This document shows positions 25,144 through 33,798 of a stretch of DNA of 64,000 nt, piece after piece. Both the position numbers and the translations under genes were made by a program. The DNA is taken from contig CP129469.1 of assembly GCA_030583665.1 (NCBI GenBank), forward strand, positions 620,001-684,000, read 5' to 3'. The notes under the pieces were generated by a model. It saw only the letters and a program-made list of their open reading frames with translations. It did no database searches and was not told the origin of the DNA. Source of the DNA: Candidatus Jettenia sp. AMX2 (GTDB taxonomy: Bacteria > Planctomycetota > Brocadiia > Brocadiales > Brocadiaceae). Each line of letters opens with the position of its first letter. Position 1 is the first letter of the stretch.

Positions 25144-25689
25144 GTGAAAAGAAAAGCTGTCTTTCTCGATCGGGATGGGACTGTTATTGTTCATGAACCT
25201 TATTTGAGTTCTCCTGATCAATTAAAATTGTTGCCTAATGCAGTTGAAGGGATTCAACTTTTTAAGCAACACGGATACCTTGCTATTATTGTTACCAACC
25301 AATCAGGTATTGCAAGAGGATTTTTCGACGAAGAACGCTTGATTCTTCTCCATAATAAACTTTTAAATATGCTGGCAAGAGAAGGAATTGTTGTTGATGA
25401 CATTTTTTATTGTCCACATTATAGTGAAGGTGTTATTGATCGATATACAATTGACTGTGATTGCCGAAAACCAAAACCAAAAATGCTTTTTGATGCTGCA
25501 AGGAGGCATTGTATTGATTTAAGTCAGTCGGTAATGATTGGAGATTCTGATACAGATATGCTGGCTGGTAAAAACGCCGGATGTTGTTGTGTATTAATAG
25601 GAGATGCTGAAACAAGTCATTGCCATTTTATGCATACGGTTGATTATGTCGTACATGATTTATTAGAAGCTGCCAAGCTGTTTACGTAA
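25144..25689 (+). CDS. gmhB: Heptose-1,7-bisphosphate 7-phosphatase
   Basis: This 181-residue HAD-family phosphatase removes the 7-phosphate of D-glycero-D-manno-heptose 1,7-bisphosphate. The catalytic FLDRDGTV is near residues 7-14, with VTNQSGIARG, the zinc-binding pattern CPHY and DCDCRKPKP, and GDSDTDMLAGKNAG. The start is a GTG at 25144. A dispersed repeat separates it from gmhA, so it may be expressed somewhat independently, although no promoter is obvious. Confidence 0.92.
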   Translation: MKRKAVFLDRDGTVIVHEPYLSSPDQLKLLPNAVEGIQLFKQHGYLAIIVTNQSGIARGFFDEERLILLHNKLLNMLAREGIVVDDIFYCPHYSEGVIDRYTIDCDCRKPKPKMLFDAARRHCIDLSQSVMIGDSDTDMLAGKNAGCCCVLIGDAETSHCHFMHTVDYVVHDLLEAAKLFT

Positions 25690-25853
25690 CATAATTAAGT
25701 GTATTTCTCTTTTCCGTTAAGAAAAATACTGAAATGGCCATTAATAATACTATAAAACAAAATATCATTTTGTCGTCTTTAGAAGCACTCTGTTTTATTG
25801 GAAATTCCGCTGTACTTTATGATATTTTGTTCTGAGATTACCATAGTTGATAA

Positions 25854-26606
25854 TTACGGGTCTGTTTTTGAAAGTGACTTCATTCTTTCCTCAATGATTC
25901 CAATATTAAATTTTGCTTCGAGGTTTCCTTTATCAATGGTAAGTATTTCATTCCACTTATGAAGCGATTCGTTATACCTCCCATCGCGATAGAGTGCAAG
26001 CGCTTCGTCCATCATATGTTGTAATTTTTCTTTTCTCAAAATTGTATCTTGCGTATTTGTTGATTTTCTTGCTCTTGGTGAATCTTTAATGGTGTCAGTT
26101 TTTTGGGTTATTGTGTATTCTGCCTGATCTTCTATTAATTCTTTAACTTTCCCGATCTCAAGGTTTGATATGTTTGCTTTTTGTGCTAAAAGAACAATGA
26201 TTTGATTTTGTAAATCAGTCTTTATCTTTTGGATTTCAATGAGTTTATTTAGTTTATTATCGAGGCTGTCTATATTATTTTGGGTTTCAGCAAAGCTGTT
26301 TTTAATTAATTGCTCTCTTTTCTCTAATTTTGAATGAAAATCATTAACAGTCTCATATAATTTAACATAATTTATTCCTATTTTTGCAGTTTTCTGGGAG
26401 AGCTCCTCAAGGGACTTGGTAATATCCTGATCCGCAACCTTTAAATTCAACAATCGTAATTCAATTTCCTGAAATTTTTGATCTAGTGTCGGAAAATGTT
26501 CCTCTTTTTTTTGGGAAGACCCTTTTAACAAATTGGGGAATCCTGCACATCCGATGCAATAAAAAGAAAGATACAAGGTCACAGGGATTAAAAAAATGTA
26601 TTTCAT
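25854..26606 (-). CDS. Putative lipoprotein, coiled coil plus TPR
   Basis: This 250-residue protein starts with a lipoprotein-type signal ending in FYCIGC, so the mature protein should be lipid-anchored at that Cys (about residue 20). A long coiled-coil region (about 40-165) follows, then a short TPR-like pair near the C-terminus (DEALALYRDGRYNESLHKWNEILTIDKGNLEAKFNIGI). It is the last of six small envelope genes read leftward. A role in envelope assembly or scaffolding is likely but not defined. Confidence 0.7.
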   Translation of the reverse strand: MKYIFLIPVTLYLSFYCIGCAGFPNLLKGSSQKKEEHFPTLDQKFQEIELRLLNLKVADQDITKSLEELSQKTAKIGINYVKLYETVNDFHSKLEKREQLIKNSFAETQNNIDSLDNKLNKLIEIQKIKTDLQNQIIVLLAQKANISNLEIGKVKELIEDQAEYTITQKTDTIKDSPRARKSTNTQDTILRKEKLQHMMDEALALYRDGRYNESLHKWNEILTIDKGNLEAKFNIGIIEERMKSLSKTDP

Positions 26607-26755
26607 TTTTGATCACTTTCAGTCTTTAAAATAAGTATTTGATAATAGGACTATATTTTTTCAAAACCTCCGCTGCGTAACTACAAATATTTTTTAACGG
26701 AGGAAAACTTCAAAATGGAGAGGAAGTAAAAAATAGAGTGTTTTTATTTCTCTTT

Positions 26756-27223
26756 TCAAAAGAAAAGCTCGAAATTCTTCTTGGTAATCTCGGATAGCTG
26801 AGATTGAAGCTTGGTAATCTGACTTTGTATATTTTTGTTTGCTTCCTGAAGCATATTGATTTTGTTTTCAAGTTCATTTAGCTGGAGCATGTTAATTTCT
26901 TTTTCAAGATTATTTACCTTTTTGCGAATTTCTGAAGTGTCTTTTTCTAATGACTCTAATTTAATCTCAAACGTCGATTTAAGGTTGTCTAATACAGAAA
27001 TAATTTTCTGTGATGACTCCGCCAAGCGTATTTCAAGGTTTCTGACAGAAGATTCCAAAACGAGAATTGTCTGATCATATTCTTCGATTCGTTTGTGAAT
27101 CAGCGTTAAATGCTCGACCTGAGTTTTCTGTATTTCGATGATTTCTTTTAAAACCCCGGAACATCCCATTGTTACAAAAGTTATTCCTGCTACCACGAAA
27201 ATGAAGAAAAGTTTCTTTTTCAT
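26756..27223 (-). CDS. Coiled-coil lipoprotein
   Basis: The 155-residue product has a signal peptide ending in the lipobox VTMGC (Cys at about residue 21). Nearly all of the mature protein is a heptad-repeat coiled coil (LEKEINMLQLNELENKINMLQ and similar). The layout resembles Lpp-like or YbgF-like spacer lipoproteins of the envelope, without clear homology. It lies in the same orientation as its neighbours, with 149 bases to the next coiled-coil lipoprotein gene. Confidence 0.7.
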   Translation of the reverse strand: MKKKLFFIFVVAGITFVTMGCSGVLKEIIEIQKTQVEHLTLIHKRIEEYDQTILVLESSVRNLEIRLAESSQKIISVLDNLKSTFEIKLESLEKDTSEIRKKVNNLEKEINMLQLNELENKINMLQEANKNIQSQITKLQSQLSEITKKNFELFF

Positions 27224-27258
27224 GAGTGTTTCTGGCGCTTAAACGTTTAAATGGAAAA

Positions 27259-27858
27259 TTATTTCATATTTGAAAGATCAAAATCGAACAGAATTTCTTC
27301 ACCTCCAGGGACTTGGACAGTAAATGTTACGGGTGCATTCAGGTTAACATCTTCCGTTGGAAATTTGAAAACGAGTCTGGCTAAATATGCGGGTGAATCA
27401 GGCCAAAATTCACTTGCATCTGCAATCTCAGGAACAAACTCAAACTCAGGTTGTATAGCTGTCTCATCCTGGTAAAGGACGGCAGAATAGTAAAGTGCAA
27501 AATCATATTCATCACCATATACAGTTGCCGTAAAAGCCAGAGGGTCGCCGTTCTGTAATGTCTCCTGTATTTCCCTGTTTGTAAACTCTCTTCGTTCTAC
27601 GGCGAATTTTCTTGCTTTGTAAGCCAAGGAGTGATAAGGAGTAAAAAGGGTCGCAAAACCTTTACCCTTCCCCAGTGAAACACTCCAATCATTCGAGAAG
27701 AATATAATGTCCAGGTTCTTATTTTTTTGACCATATTCAATGGCCTCTCGTATCTGTGCCGGGGTTAACTTTGAATAAACACCATGGGCAGGTCTTAAAA
27801 GATAAGAGTTTAAAATCAAACCTAAGATAAAAGCGAATAAATACGTCTTTTTAAACAA
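27259..27858 (-). CDS. Hypothetical exported protein
   Basis: The 199-residue protein has a signal peptide (about 1-26, ending RPAHG) and a globular mature part with no recognised motif. Visible segments are LTPAQIREAIEYGQKNK near the start and a beta-rich C-terminal half containing VTFTVQVPGGEEILFDFDLS. It lies 35 bases upstream of the coiled-coil lipoprotein gene, so the two are probably cotranscribed. Function unknown. Confidence 0.7.
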   Translation of the reverse strand: MFKKTYLFAFILGLILNSYLLRPAHGVYSKLTPAQIREAIEYGQKNKNLDIIFFSNDWSVSLGKGKGFATLFTPYHSLAYKARKFAVERREFTNREIQETLQNGDPLAFTATVYGDEYDFALYYSAVLYQDETAIQPEFEFVPEIADASEFWPDSPAYLARLVFKFPTEDVNLNAPVTFTVQVPGGEEILFDFDLSNMK

Positions 27859-27969
27859 TAGATGTTATCCTTATCGTTGTAAAAATTAATATGGGGATTA
27901 GAAAAATTATTATAATAGTAATAAATATATTTCTTGCAGGAGGGCCTTATTGTTTGTCAAAATTGCATT

Positions 27970-28197
27970 TTATTCAGATTCATGTTCTTCTTCTGCTTCT
28001 TCCACCGAAGGTTTTACTACATAATTCTTGCCAGTCTTCATTAAGCTTGCACCACAGACAATAAAAAGAATGCCAAATACTATTGCTCCAAAAAAACAAA
28101 GCACCCCACCTACATTATTGACAAATCCTTCTACTTTCTCGTTTTTCATAATTTTGTCAGACTTTTCTGTTATAGTTTTATTTAATTTCTCCAGCAT
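27970..28197 (-). CDS. Small membrane protein
   Basis: The 75-residue protein has an amphipathic charged N-terminus, one long hydrophobic helix (about 28-52, GGVLCFFGAIVFGILFIVCGAS) and an acidic C-terminal tail rich in Glu. GGAGG lies upstream of the ATG on the minus strand. No family is recognised. Its size and composition suggest an inner-membrane accessory protein of the surrounding envelope genes. Confidence 0.6.
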   Translation of the reverse strand: MLEKLNKTITEKSDKIMKNEKVEGFVNNVGGVLCFFGAIVFGILFIVCGASLMKTGKNYVVKPSVEEAEEEHESE

Positions 28198-28280
28198 ACT
28201 TGTTTTCCTCCTTCTTTAATCTTGCCGATAGTATAAATATTCTGTTATTAATTCCAAAGTAAGCCTTTAGAAATCCCACC

Positions 28281-29093
28281 TTATTTGATTTTCACCAAAT
28301 CGTTGTATTTGGATAATTCCTCATCTGCCTCCTTTTTCATCCCTTTGGCACGATAAACAGACTCTAGATTTTTATAAGCTTTTGAATAATTTGGATTGGC
28401 TCTTATAGCTTTTTTATATTCAAGAATCTGTTCATCAAATAGCTCCTTTTCGCCATAAGCGATTGCAAGGTTGAAGTGTGCTTCCGCATTGTTAGGATCC
28501 AAAAGGAGTATTTTTTTGTATTGTAGAATTTCCTCGTCAATTAAACCTTTCCTGCCAAACGATACTCCTAAATTGAAGTACGCATCAATGTATGTTGGGT
28601 CAATCTCAACAGCCTTGTTTAATATATTGATCGCTTCATCATACAACTTTTTATCTCTGTAAGCACTGCCAAGATTGTAAAGTGCTTCAAGATTTTCAGG
28701 GTCTATTTCTATAACTTTTTGATATGCATTGATCTCCTCATCCACCATTTTTTTTATACCATATGCAATACCCAGATTAAAATAGGCTTCACTATAATTC
28801 TGGTCCAAATCAATCGCTTTCTTATATGAAGCTATTTCCTCATCGTGCATTCTTTTCTTGCTATATGCAACACCTAGATTATTATAAAGTTTTGGAGAAT
28901 ATTTATTAATCTCAATGGCCTTCAGATACTCAATAATAGCTTCATCTGCCATCCCTATTTTATTATATTCATTTCCAAGGTAAAAATAGGTATTGAAATC
29001 GACAAAAGCTTCTTTACTGTAACTTGTGGTACTGTAAAGGAAGTTCGGAAGGAAAAAAGATACGATAAGAATAATTATTTTTAGTTTAAGCAT
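28281..29093 (-). CDS. Exported TPR repeat protein
   Basis: I start this at the ATG at 29093, which overlaps the stop of the upstream gene (ATGCTTAA) and gives a clean signal peptide, MLKLKIIILIVSFFLPNF; an in-frame ATG at 29117 is the alternative. The 270-residue protein then consists of about six TPR units of 34 residues, each with the pattern Y.NLG.AY...D..I..Y.KAIEIDP. TPR arrays bind other proteins, and a signal peptide places this one in the periplasm or on the outer membrane. It probably scaffolds other envelope proteins of this cluster. Confidence 0.82.
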   Translation of the reverse strand: MLKLKIIILIVSFFLPNFLYSTTSYSKEAFVDFNTYFYLGNEYNKIGMADEAIIEYLKAIEINKYSPKLYNNLGVAYSKKRMHDEEIASYKKAIDLDQNYSEAYFNLGIAYGIKKMVDEEINAYQKVIEIDPENLEALYNLGSAYRDKKLYDEAINILNKAVEIDPTYIDAYFNLGVSFGRKGLIDEEILQYKKILLLDPNNAEAHFNLAIAYGEKELFDEQILEYKKAIRANPNYSKAYKNLESVYRAKGMKKEADEELSKYNDLVKIK

Positions 29094-29367
29094 TATAAAA
29101 CCAATGTGTTTTCTCATTATCTTTGCAAACTTCTTTTACAATATCATAATATTCAGTTTCAGAAAGATCGCCTAACCTTTTACCATATTTTTTAACTGCT
29201 TCATTAAATTCCAGCACTATTTCAACAAGATTTTCGTGCGTTTCTGCTGAACCACCAAGTATGCAAAAATTATCCCCTGTTGTTATTCTTTTATGATCAT
29301 CCTGATTATCAAAAGCAAGACCGCAAATGATGGAATTTCTCTGTGAAGCTTTATACTGATTGTTCAA
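29086..29367 (-). CDS. Hypothetical protein, 93 residues
   Basis: This short soluble protein has no signal peptide and no membrane helix. Visible features are a segment FCILGGSAETHENLVEIVLEFN and a charged C-terminal half (YDIVKEVCKDNEKTHWFYNA). It has an AAAGGAG ribosome site and overlaps the TPR gene by eight bases, which supports it as a real gene. Family not recognised. Confidence 0.6.
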   Translation of the reverse strand: MNNQYKASQRNSIICGLAFDNQDDHKRITTGDNFCILGGSAETHENLVEIVLEFNEAVKKYGKRLGDLSETEYYDIVKEVCKDNEKTHWFYNA

Positions 29368-29528
29368 GATAACTCCTTTCTGTGTAATCTTAATTAATCT
29401 TAACTAATTATCTACATAATATTATAGAGAGAGTAGGAAATTGTTTAGAGGATACCATTCAATAAAAAAAATGTCAAGTTATATGTTTCTTTATAGAATC
29501 TTATATAACTATAATAAAATATATATAT

Positions 29529-30893
29529 TTATAACGAGAGTATGATAAGAATCCTTCTGGCAATTTCAAAATAAATAATCAGTCCGGTAGCATCCAGCAA
29601 TGTGGCGATAAATGGCGCAGAGACAAAGGCGGGATCAAGTTTTATAAACCTGAAAAATAAGGGGATTGTTATGCCGACAATATTACCTACGCAAACAACA
29701 GCGAAGAGAGAAATACCTACGGTTAACGCAACGGCAGCATGGTTTAAAGATATCGCTGCAATGGTGAAAGCAATCAGTCCCATAACAAACCCAAGTGCAA
29801 CGCCAACCTTGAATTCTCGTAATATAATTTTCCACCATTCTTTAGATTTGACCTCACCTGTTGCTAATGCTCTTATGATAAGAGTAGAAGACTGTGAGCC
29901 TGTGTTCCCACCGGATCCTGTTAACATTGGGATAAAATAGGTGAGGGCAATTACAGAGCTTAACATGCCAGAATAACTTTTCAAGATAGCCTGTGATATT
30001 GTTGCTGCTATTACAAGGATAACCAGCCAGAATATTCTGTTAGCAACTCGTTTTGAGAATGCTATACGAAAATATTCTTCCTCGGTGGTTTGTATGCCGG
30101 CCATTTTCTGGAAGTCTTCGGTTACCTCTTCCTGTACTACGTCTAAAACGTCATCAACGGTAACAATACCTACTAATCTATCTTCGTTATCCACCACGGG
30201 AACGGCTAAAATATCATATCTTTGCACTACTTGCGCTACTTTTTCCTGGTCGTCAGTTGTACGGACATGGATAACATTTTCATTCATAATATCTTTGATA
30301 AATTGGTTTATATTGGCAAGGATGATATTTTTTAAGGAAGCTACACCGCGAAGTTTTTTGGTTTCGTCAACAATATAGCAAATATAAATGGTCTCGCGGT
30401 TTGGGCCTGTCTTGCGAATATGTTCAAGTGCCTGCTCCACGGTCATATCCATTTCGAGGTCTACATACTCAGGGGTCATTATACGACCTGCAGAATTATG
30501 TGGATAGTTGAGGAGTTCGTTAGCCTCTTTTCGCTCCAGAGGTGGGAGCAATTTTAGTAACTTTTCTACAATATATGCAGGCAATTCATCAAACAGTTGC
30601 GTTCGGTCGTCTGGTTGCATTTGTAATAAAATTTCTCTTGCGTGCTGTTCTGTAAATTGCTTCAGTAGTTCTTCTTGTTCAGTAGGGTCAAACAAAGTAA
30701 AAGTTTCTGAAATTTTAGTTTTATCAAGTAATCTGAAACTCATTACACGTTCTGTAGGAGTGAGTTCCCTGAGGATATCTACAATATCCGCGGGATGGCG
30801 TTCCCGGAGAAAATCCCTCAGACCTTTAAAGTCCTTCATTTCTATGAGTTCTTTAATCTCAGGAAGAAATATTTTTGTCCACTGTATTTCCAT
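29529..30893 (-). CDS. mgtE: Magnesium transporter MgtE
   Basis: This 454-residue protein is a Mg2+ channel or transporter of the MgtE family. The N-terminal superhelical domain (about 20-130, LRDFLRERHPADIVDILREL) and two CBS domains (about 135-260, including MTPEYVDLEMDMTVEQALEHI and MNENVIHVRTTDDQEKVAQVV) gate the pore by sensing cytoplasmic Mg2+. Five membrane helices follow, with the signature LTGSGGNTGSQSSTL. Length and domain order match typical MgtE. It lies 48 bases after the DUF362 gene, so it may be cotranscribed with the lipid cluster upstream. Confidence 0.95.
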   Translation of the reverse strand: MEIQWTKIFLPEIKELIEMKDFKGLRDFLRERHPADIVDILRELTPTERVMSFRLLDKTKISETFTLFDPTEQEELLKQFTEQHAREILLQMQPDDRTQLFDELPAYIVEKLLKLLPPLERKEANELLNYPHNSAGRIMTPEYVDLEMDMTVEQALEHIRKTGPNRETIYICYIVDETKKLRGVASLKNIILANINQFIKDIMNENVIHVRTTDDQEKVAQVVQRYDILAVPVVDNEDRLVGIVTVDDVLDVVQEEVTEDFQKMAGIQTTEEEYFRIAFSKRVANRIFWLVILVIAATISQAILKSYSGMLSSVIALTYFIPMLTGSGGNTGSQSSTLIIRALATGEVKSKEWWKIILREFKVGVALGFVMGLIAFTIAAISLNHAAVALTVGISLFAVVCVGNIVGITIPLFFRFIKLDPAFVSAPFIATLLDATGLIIYFEIARRILIILSL

Positions 30894-30941
30894 ATTTCAA
30901 AAGTGAGTATTTACGAAGCATCTTTATTCTGTAAGTTATCT

Positions 30942-32132
30942 TTATTCAACTTTCTCAACCCCAAGGGCCTTTGCCATACCCAATAGTGTTCTTCCCAGCA
31001 GGGACCTTTTCATGACAATCGCCTCAAAATCACATACTTCATCGCAACAGAAGCACCCGATACACTTTTTCTTATCTACGATTACTTTGCTATTTTCCTT
31101 TGCCATAGCGCCGGCAGGGCAGTTTCTTATACATTCGTAACATTGTGTGCAGTTTGAATGATTGACCGTTGAAAATGTTGAGCATGTTGTGTCGAACATC
31201 AAGGATAGTAAAAAATTTGGTAAATATTTTCCTGCAAAATCTTGGGCACCGCTTGAAGGTTTTTTAAAATCGGGGATAGATACTTCTGCTAATGGCTCGC
31301 CAACGACACTTATGGAATCTAATTCGCCGATACCTAAGTTGCGTTGATGAGCGAATCGGATAGTGGGTATAGCCATAGGTTCGAATCCGATAATAGTGCT
31401 GGCTACTGCATCAAGAGCCACACTGTCCCGACTGGCAAGAATAAGCCCTACCTTTTTGGGTTGGCCGGCATTGGGACCATTTCCCTCCATACCTACAATA
31501 GCATCCATTATTGTGAGATGGGGGGGGACTGTTTGATAAATATCTACTACTGCTTTGGCAAATACGGTTGGTTTCGGTGCAATTAAATGTATATTTTTTT
31601 TGCCGTTTCCGGGAATTGTTCCCAGCATGTTTTTAATGGCGCCCGTGTATTGGGTTAAACCATGTGTTTTCAATTTTGGTACTGAGATAATAAAATCTGC
31701 CATTCGTAGTGTTTTAGCAATGCGAAATTTATCTACAATTTCATATTCCGTGTTGGAAATATCAAGATACTCATCTTTATCAAAATTAATAATCTTTGCT
31801 CCTGTATCTTCTGCAATTTCGTTGATACGGGTTATCCGAAAGGCATTAAAGGTTGAACTGTTTTTAACACTGCCTGAGGAGTCTCCAATGGAAACATCAC
31901 ATCCAAAGTCTTTTTGAAATATATTGACGAGTGCTCTGACTATTATAGGGTGAGTATTCACTGCCCTATCGGGAGGTTGTGAGGATGAAAGCAGGTTAAT
32001 CTTTAAAAGGACCTTCATGCCGGGCCTAACAAGCTTATCAATACCATCGATTAGTGCCAAAGACTTATGAATAGCATGATAAACTTTTTCCAGTGAGTAC
32101 TCATCACACTTGACAATTGATACGGAAGGCAT
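30942..32132 (-). CDS. DUF362 protein with two 4Fe-4S clusters
   Basis: The 396-residue protein starts with a DUF362 domain (about 1-300; KVLLKINLLSSSQPPDRAVNTHP and VSVPKLKTHGLTQYTGAIKNMLG are typical). The C-terminus carries two ferredoxin motifs, CTQCYECIRNCP and CIGCFCCDEVC, each C-x2-C-x2-C-x3-C. It is cytoplasmic and should transfer electrons to or from an unknown partner. It follows two radical SAM genes, which need reductants, so it may serve them. The reaction of DUF362 is not known to me. Confidence 0.9.
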   Translation of the reverse strand: MPSVSIVKCDEYSLEKVYHAIHKSLALIDGIDKLVRPGMKVLLKINLLSSSQPPDRAVNTHPIIVRALVNIFQKDFGCDVSIGDSSGSVKNSSTFNAFRITRINEIAEDTGAKIINFDKDEYLDISNTEYEIVDKFRIAKTLRMADFIISVPKLKTHGLTQYTGAIKNMLGTIPGNGKKNIHLIAPKPTVFAKAVVDIYQTVPPHLTIMDAIVGMEGNGPNAGQPKKVGLILASRDSVALDAVASTIIGFEPMAIPTIRFAHQRNLGIGELDSISVVGEPLAEVSIPDFKKPSSGAQDFAGKYLPNFLLSLMFDTTCSTFSTVNHSNCTQCYECIRNCPAGAMAKENSKVIVDKKKCIGCFCCDEVCDFEAIVMKRSLLGRTLLGMAKALGVEKVE

Positions 32133-32304
32133 AGTAAAAAATCCTCCTAAGGTTTCAAATCTATAAAAAGCAGTATGGTAGATTATATCAGAAACAGGTA
32201 GAGAAAATACATGAGAGTTTATTACATAAAGAATAAATGATTTTTGTGAAAAAATTTTTCGTTATTGTATGATTACGTAGTTATTCAAAATAAAATGAAA
32301 GTAT

Positions 32305-33768
32305 TTAAAAAAATCTGTTCATAGCATCCGCTCTTTCCATATCCCTTTTGTAAGATTCTTTCTCACTAAGAGTATTTTTCAGAATTGTATTTTTAAGTCG
32401 GATAAACGGCCTCCTCACATACTTCCGGTAGTAATAAGCAATAGGATAATTCTTAATAAAAGCAGGGGTTGTGCAGATATAGTCAGCATATTTTTTATTA
32501 TATTTCCACCTTAAAAACTGGATTTCTTCAGGTTCAAGATAATGAGTTTTAATATTTGCCCAAAAACAATTATAGCGGCTATAGTCATATTTGTTTGTTA
32601 CAAGTCCCATCTTCAGAAGTTCTTCACGCATACCAGTTTTTGGGTATGGTGTTAGTATCTGATCTGCGAAGAAATCGATTTGTGTATCTGCAAAGAATTG
32701 GTAATTCTGTGCAATGTCTTCTTCTTTATCGTGAGGATTTCCGATTATCATACCGCCAACAATCATAATGTTGTGTTCGTGAAGCCGTTTAATTGCCAGC
32801 TTGGTTTTTTGCAGAATGTTTCCTTTTTTCATGAGCCTCAGATTTTCTTCGGAGACATTCTCAATACCGAGGAAAACAATCCGGAAACCTGCTTTGGCCA
32901 TTTTTTCTATAAGCGTGTCCGAAGAGGTAATGCCAACACTGCTAGCCTGGATAATGTACCGAATGTCGTTGTGACCTGCCTCTGTTATCTCGTCACAGAG
33001 AGATTCAAATCTTTTAACATCTAGTGTAAAGTTGTCATCAGAAAATATGATGAAATTTGCTCCATGTTGCTTTGCGTTCGCAATATCAGAAAGTATTCTC
33101 TCTATACTAAATTTCCGGAAGGTTTTTCCATACATTTTATCCATACTGCAAAAATTGCATGGCATAACACATCCACGTGAAGTTTCCACGATATCAATTG
33201 TAAAACCATAATACTTATAACCTTTCCAAATCCGTTTGGAACGGCCAGGAATTTTTATTTTTGTTAAATCTTCCAGAGGACGTTTTGGGTTATGGATAAA
33301 ACGGCCGTTATGACGAAAGGAAACACCTGGAATACCTTCTATAACCCTTTTGCCGTTTATTGCCTCCAGTAATTCATTAAAACAGAGATCCCCTTCACCC
33401 CTAATGATAAAATCAAAAGAATCTGTTTCTTCGTTCTTGCAAATCTCATCGTACATGAGTGTGGCATGATATCCGCCTAAGACGATGGCAATATCTTTGT
33501 TAAGGCTTTTTATCAGGCTCGCTATGTTTCTGGCTGTAGCAAATTGAAAACTCATAGCTGATAAGCCTACAATGTCCGGACGATATCTTCTGACCAATTT
33601 TTTGGTTGTTTCGACAATCTTATCTCTTCGTAAAATAAGGTCTGCAACAAAAACAGTGTGACCTTCTATATTACCTGCAATAGATGATATGGCAAGATTG
33701 GGTGGTTTCCACCGCCTTGCATTAAAATGGGGGGCACAATCAGGCATGGACATTAAAAGTACGTTCAT
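32305..33768 (-). CDS. B12-binding-type radical SAM protein (paralogue 2)
   Basis: This 487-residue enzyme has an N-terminal cobalamin-binding-like domain (about 1-135, with LGGYHATLMYDEI) and a radical SAM core with CVMPCNFC (Cys200, Cys204, Cys207) in ETSRGC. Motifs such as FIIFSDDNFTLDVKRF and GMIIGNPHDKEED fit the BchE/HpnP-like class. I do not see a D-x-H-x-x-G motif, so cobalamin, if bound, would lack the usual lower-axial His. It closely parallels the product of the adjacent upstream gene through its whole length. These enzymes methylate or rearrange unreactive carbons; the substrate is unknown. Confidence 0.9.
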   Translation of the reverse strand: MNVLLMSMPDCAPHFNARRWKPPNLAISSIAGNIEGHTVFVADLILRRDKIVETTKKLVRRYRPDIVGLSAMSFQFATARNIASLIKSLNKDIAIVLGGYHATLMYDEICKNEETDSFDFIIRGEGDLCFNELLEAINGKRVIEGIPGVSFRHNGRFIHNPKRPLEDLTKIKIPGRSKRIWKGYKYYGFTIDIVETSRGCVMPCNFCSMDKMYGKTFRKFSIERILSDIANAKQHGANFIIFSDDNFTLDVKRFESLCDEITEAGHNDIRYIIQASSVGITSSDTLIEKMAKAGFRIVFLGIENVSEENLRLMKKGNILQKTKLAIKRLHEHNIMIVGGMIIGNPHDKEEDIAQNYQFFADTQIDFFADQILTPYPKTGMREELLKMGLVTNKYDYSRYNCFWANIKTHYLEPEEIQFLRWKYNKKYADYICTTPAFIKNYPIAYYYRKYVRRPFIRLKNTILKNTLSEKESYKRDMERADAMNRFF

Positions 33769-33798
33769 AAATTATCCTAAATGGTATATTTTGTGACT

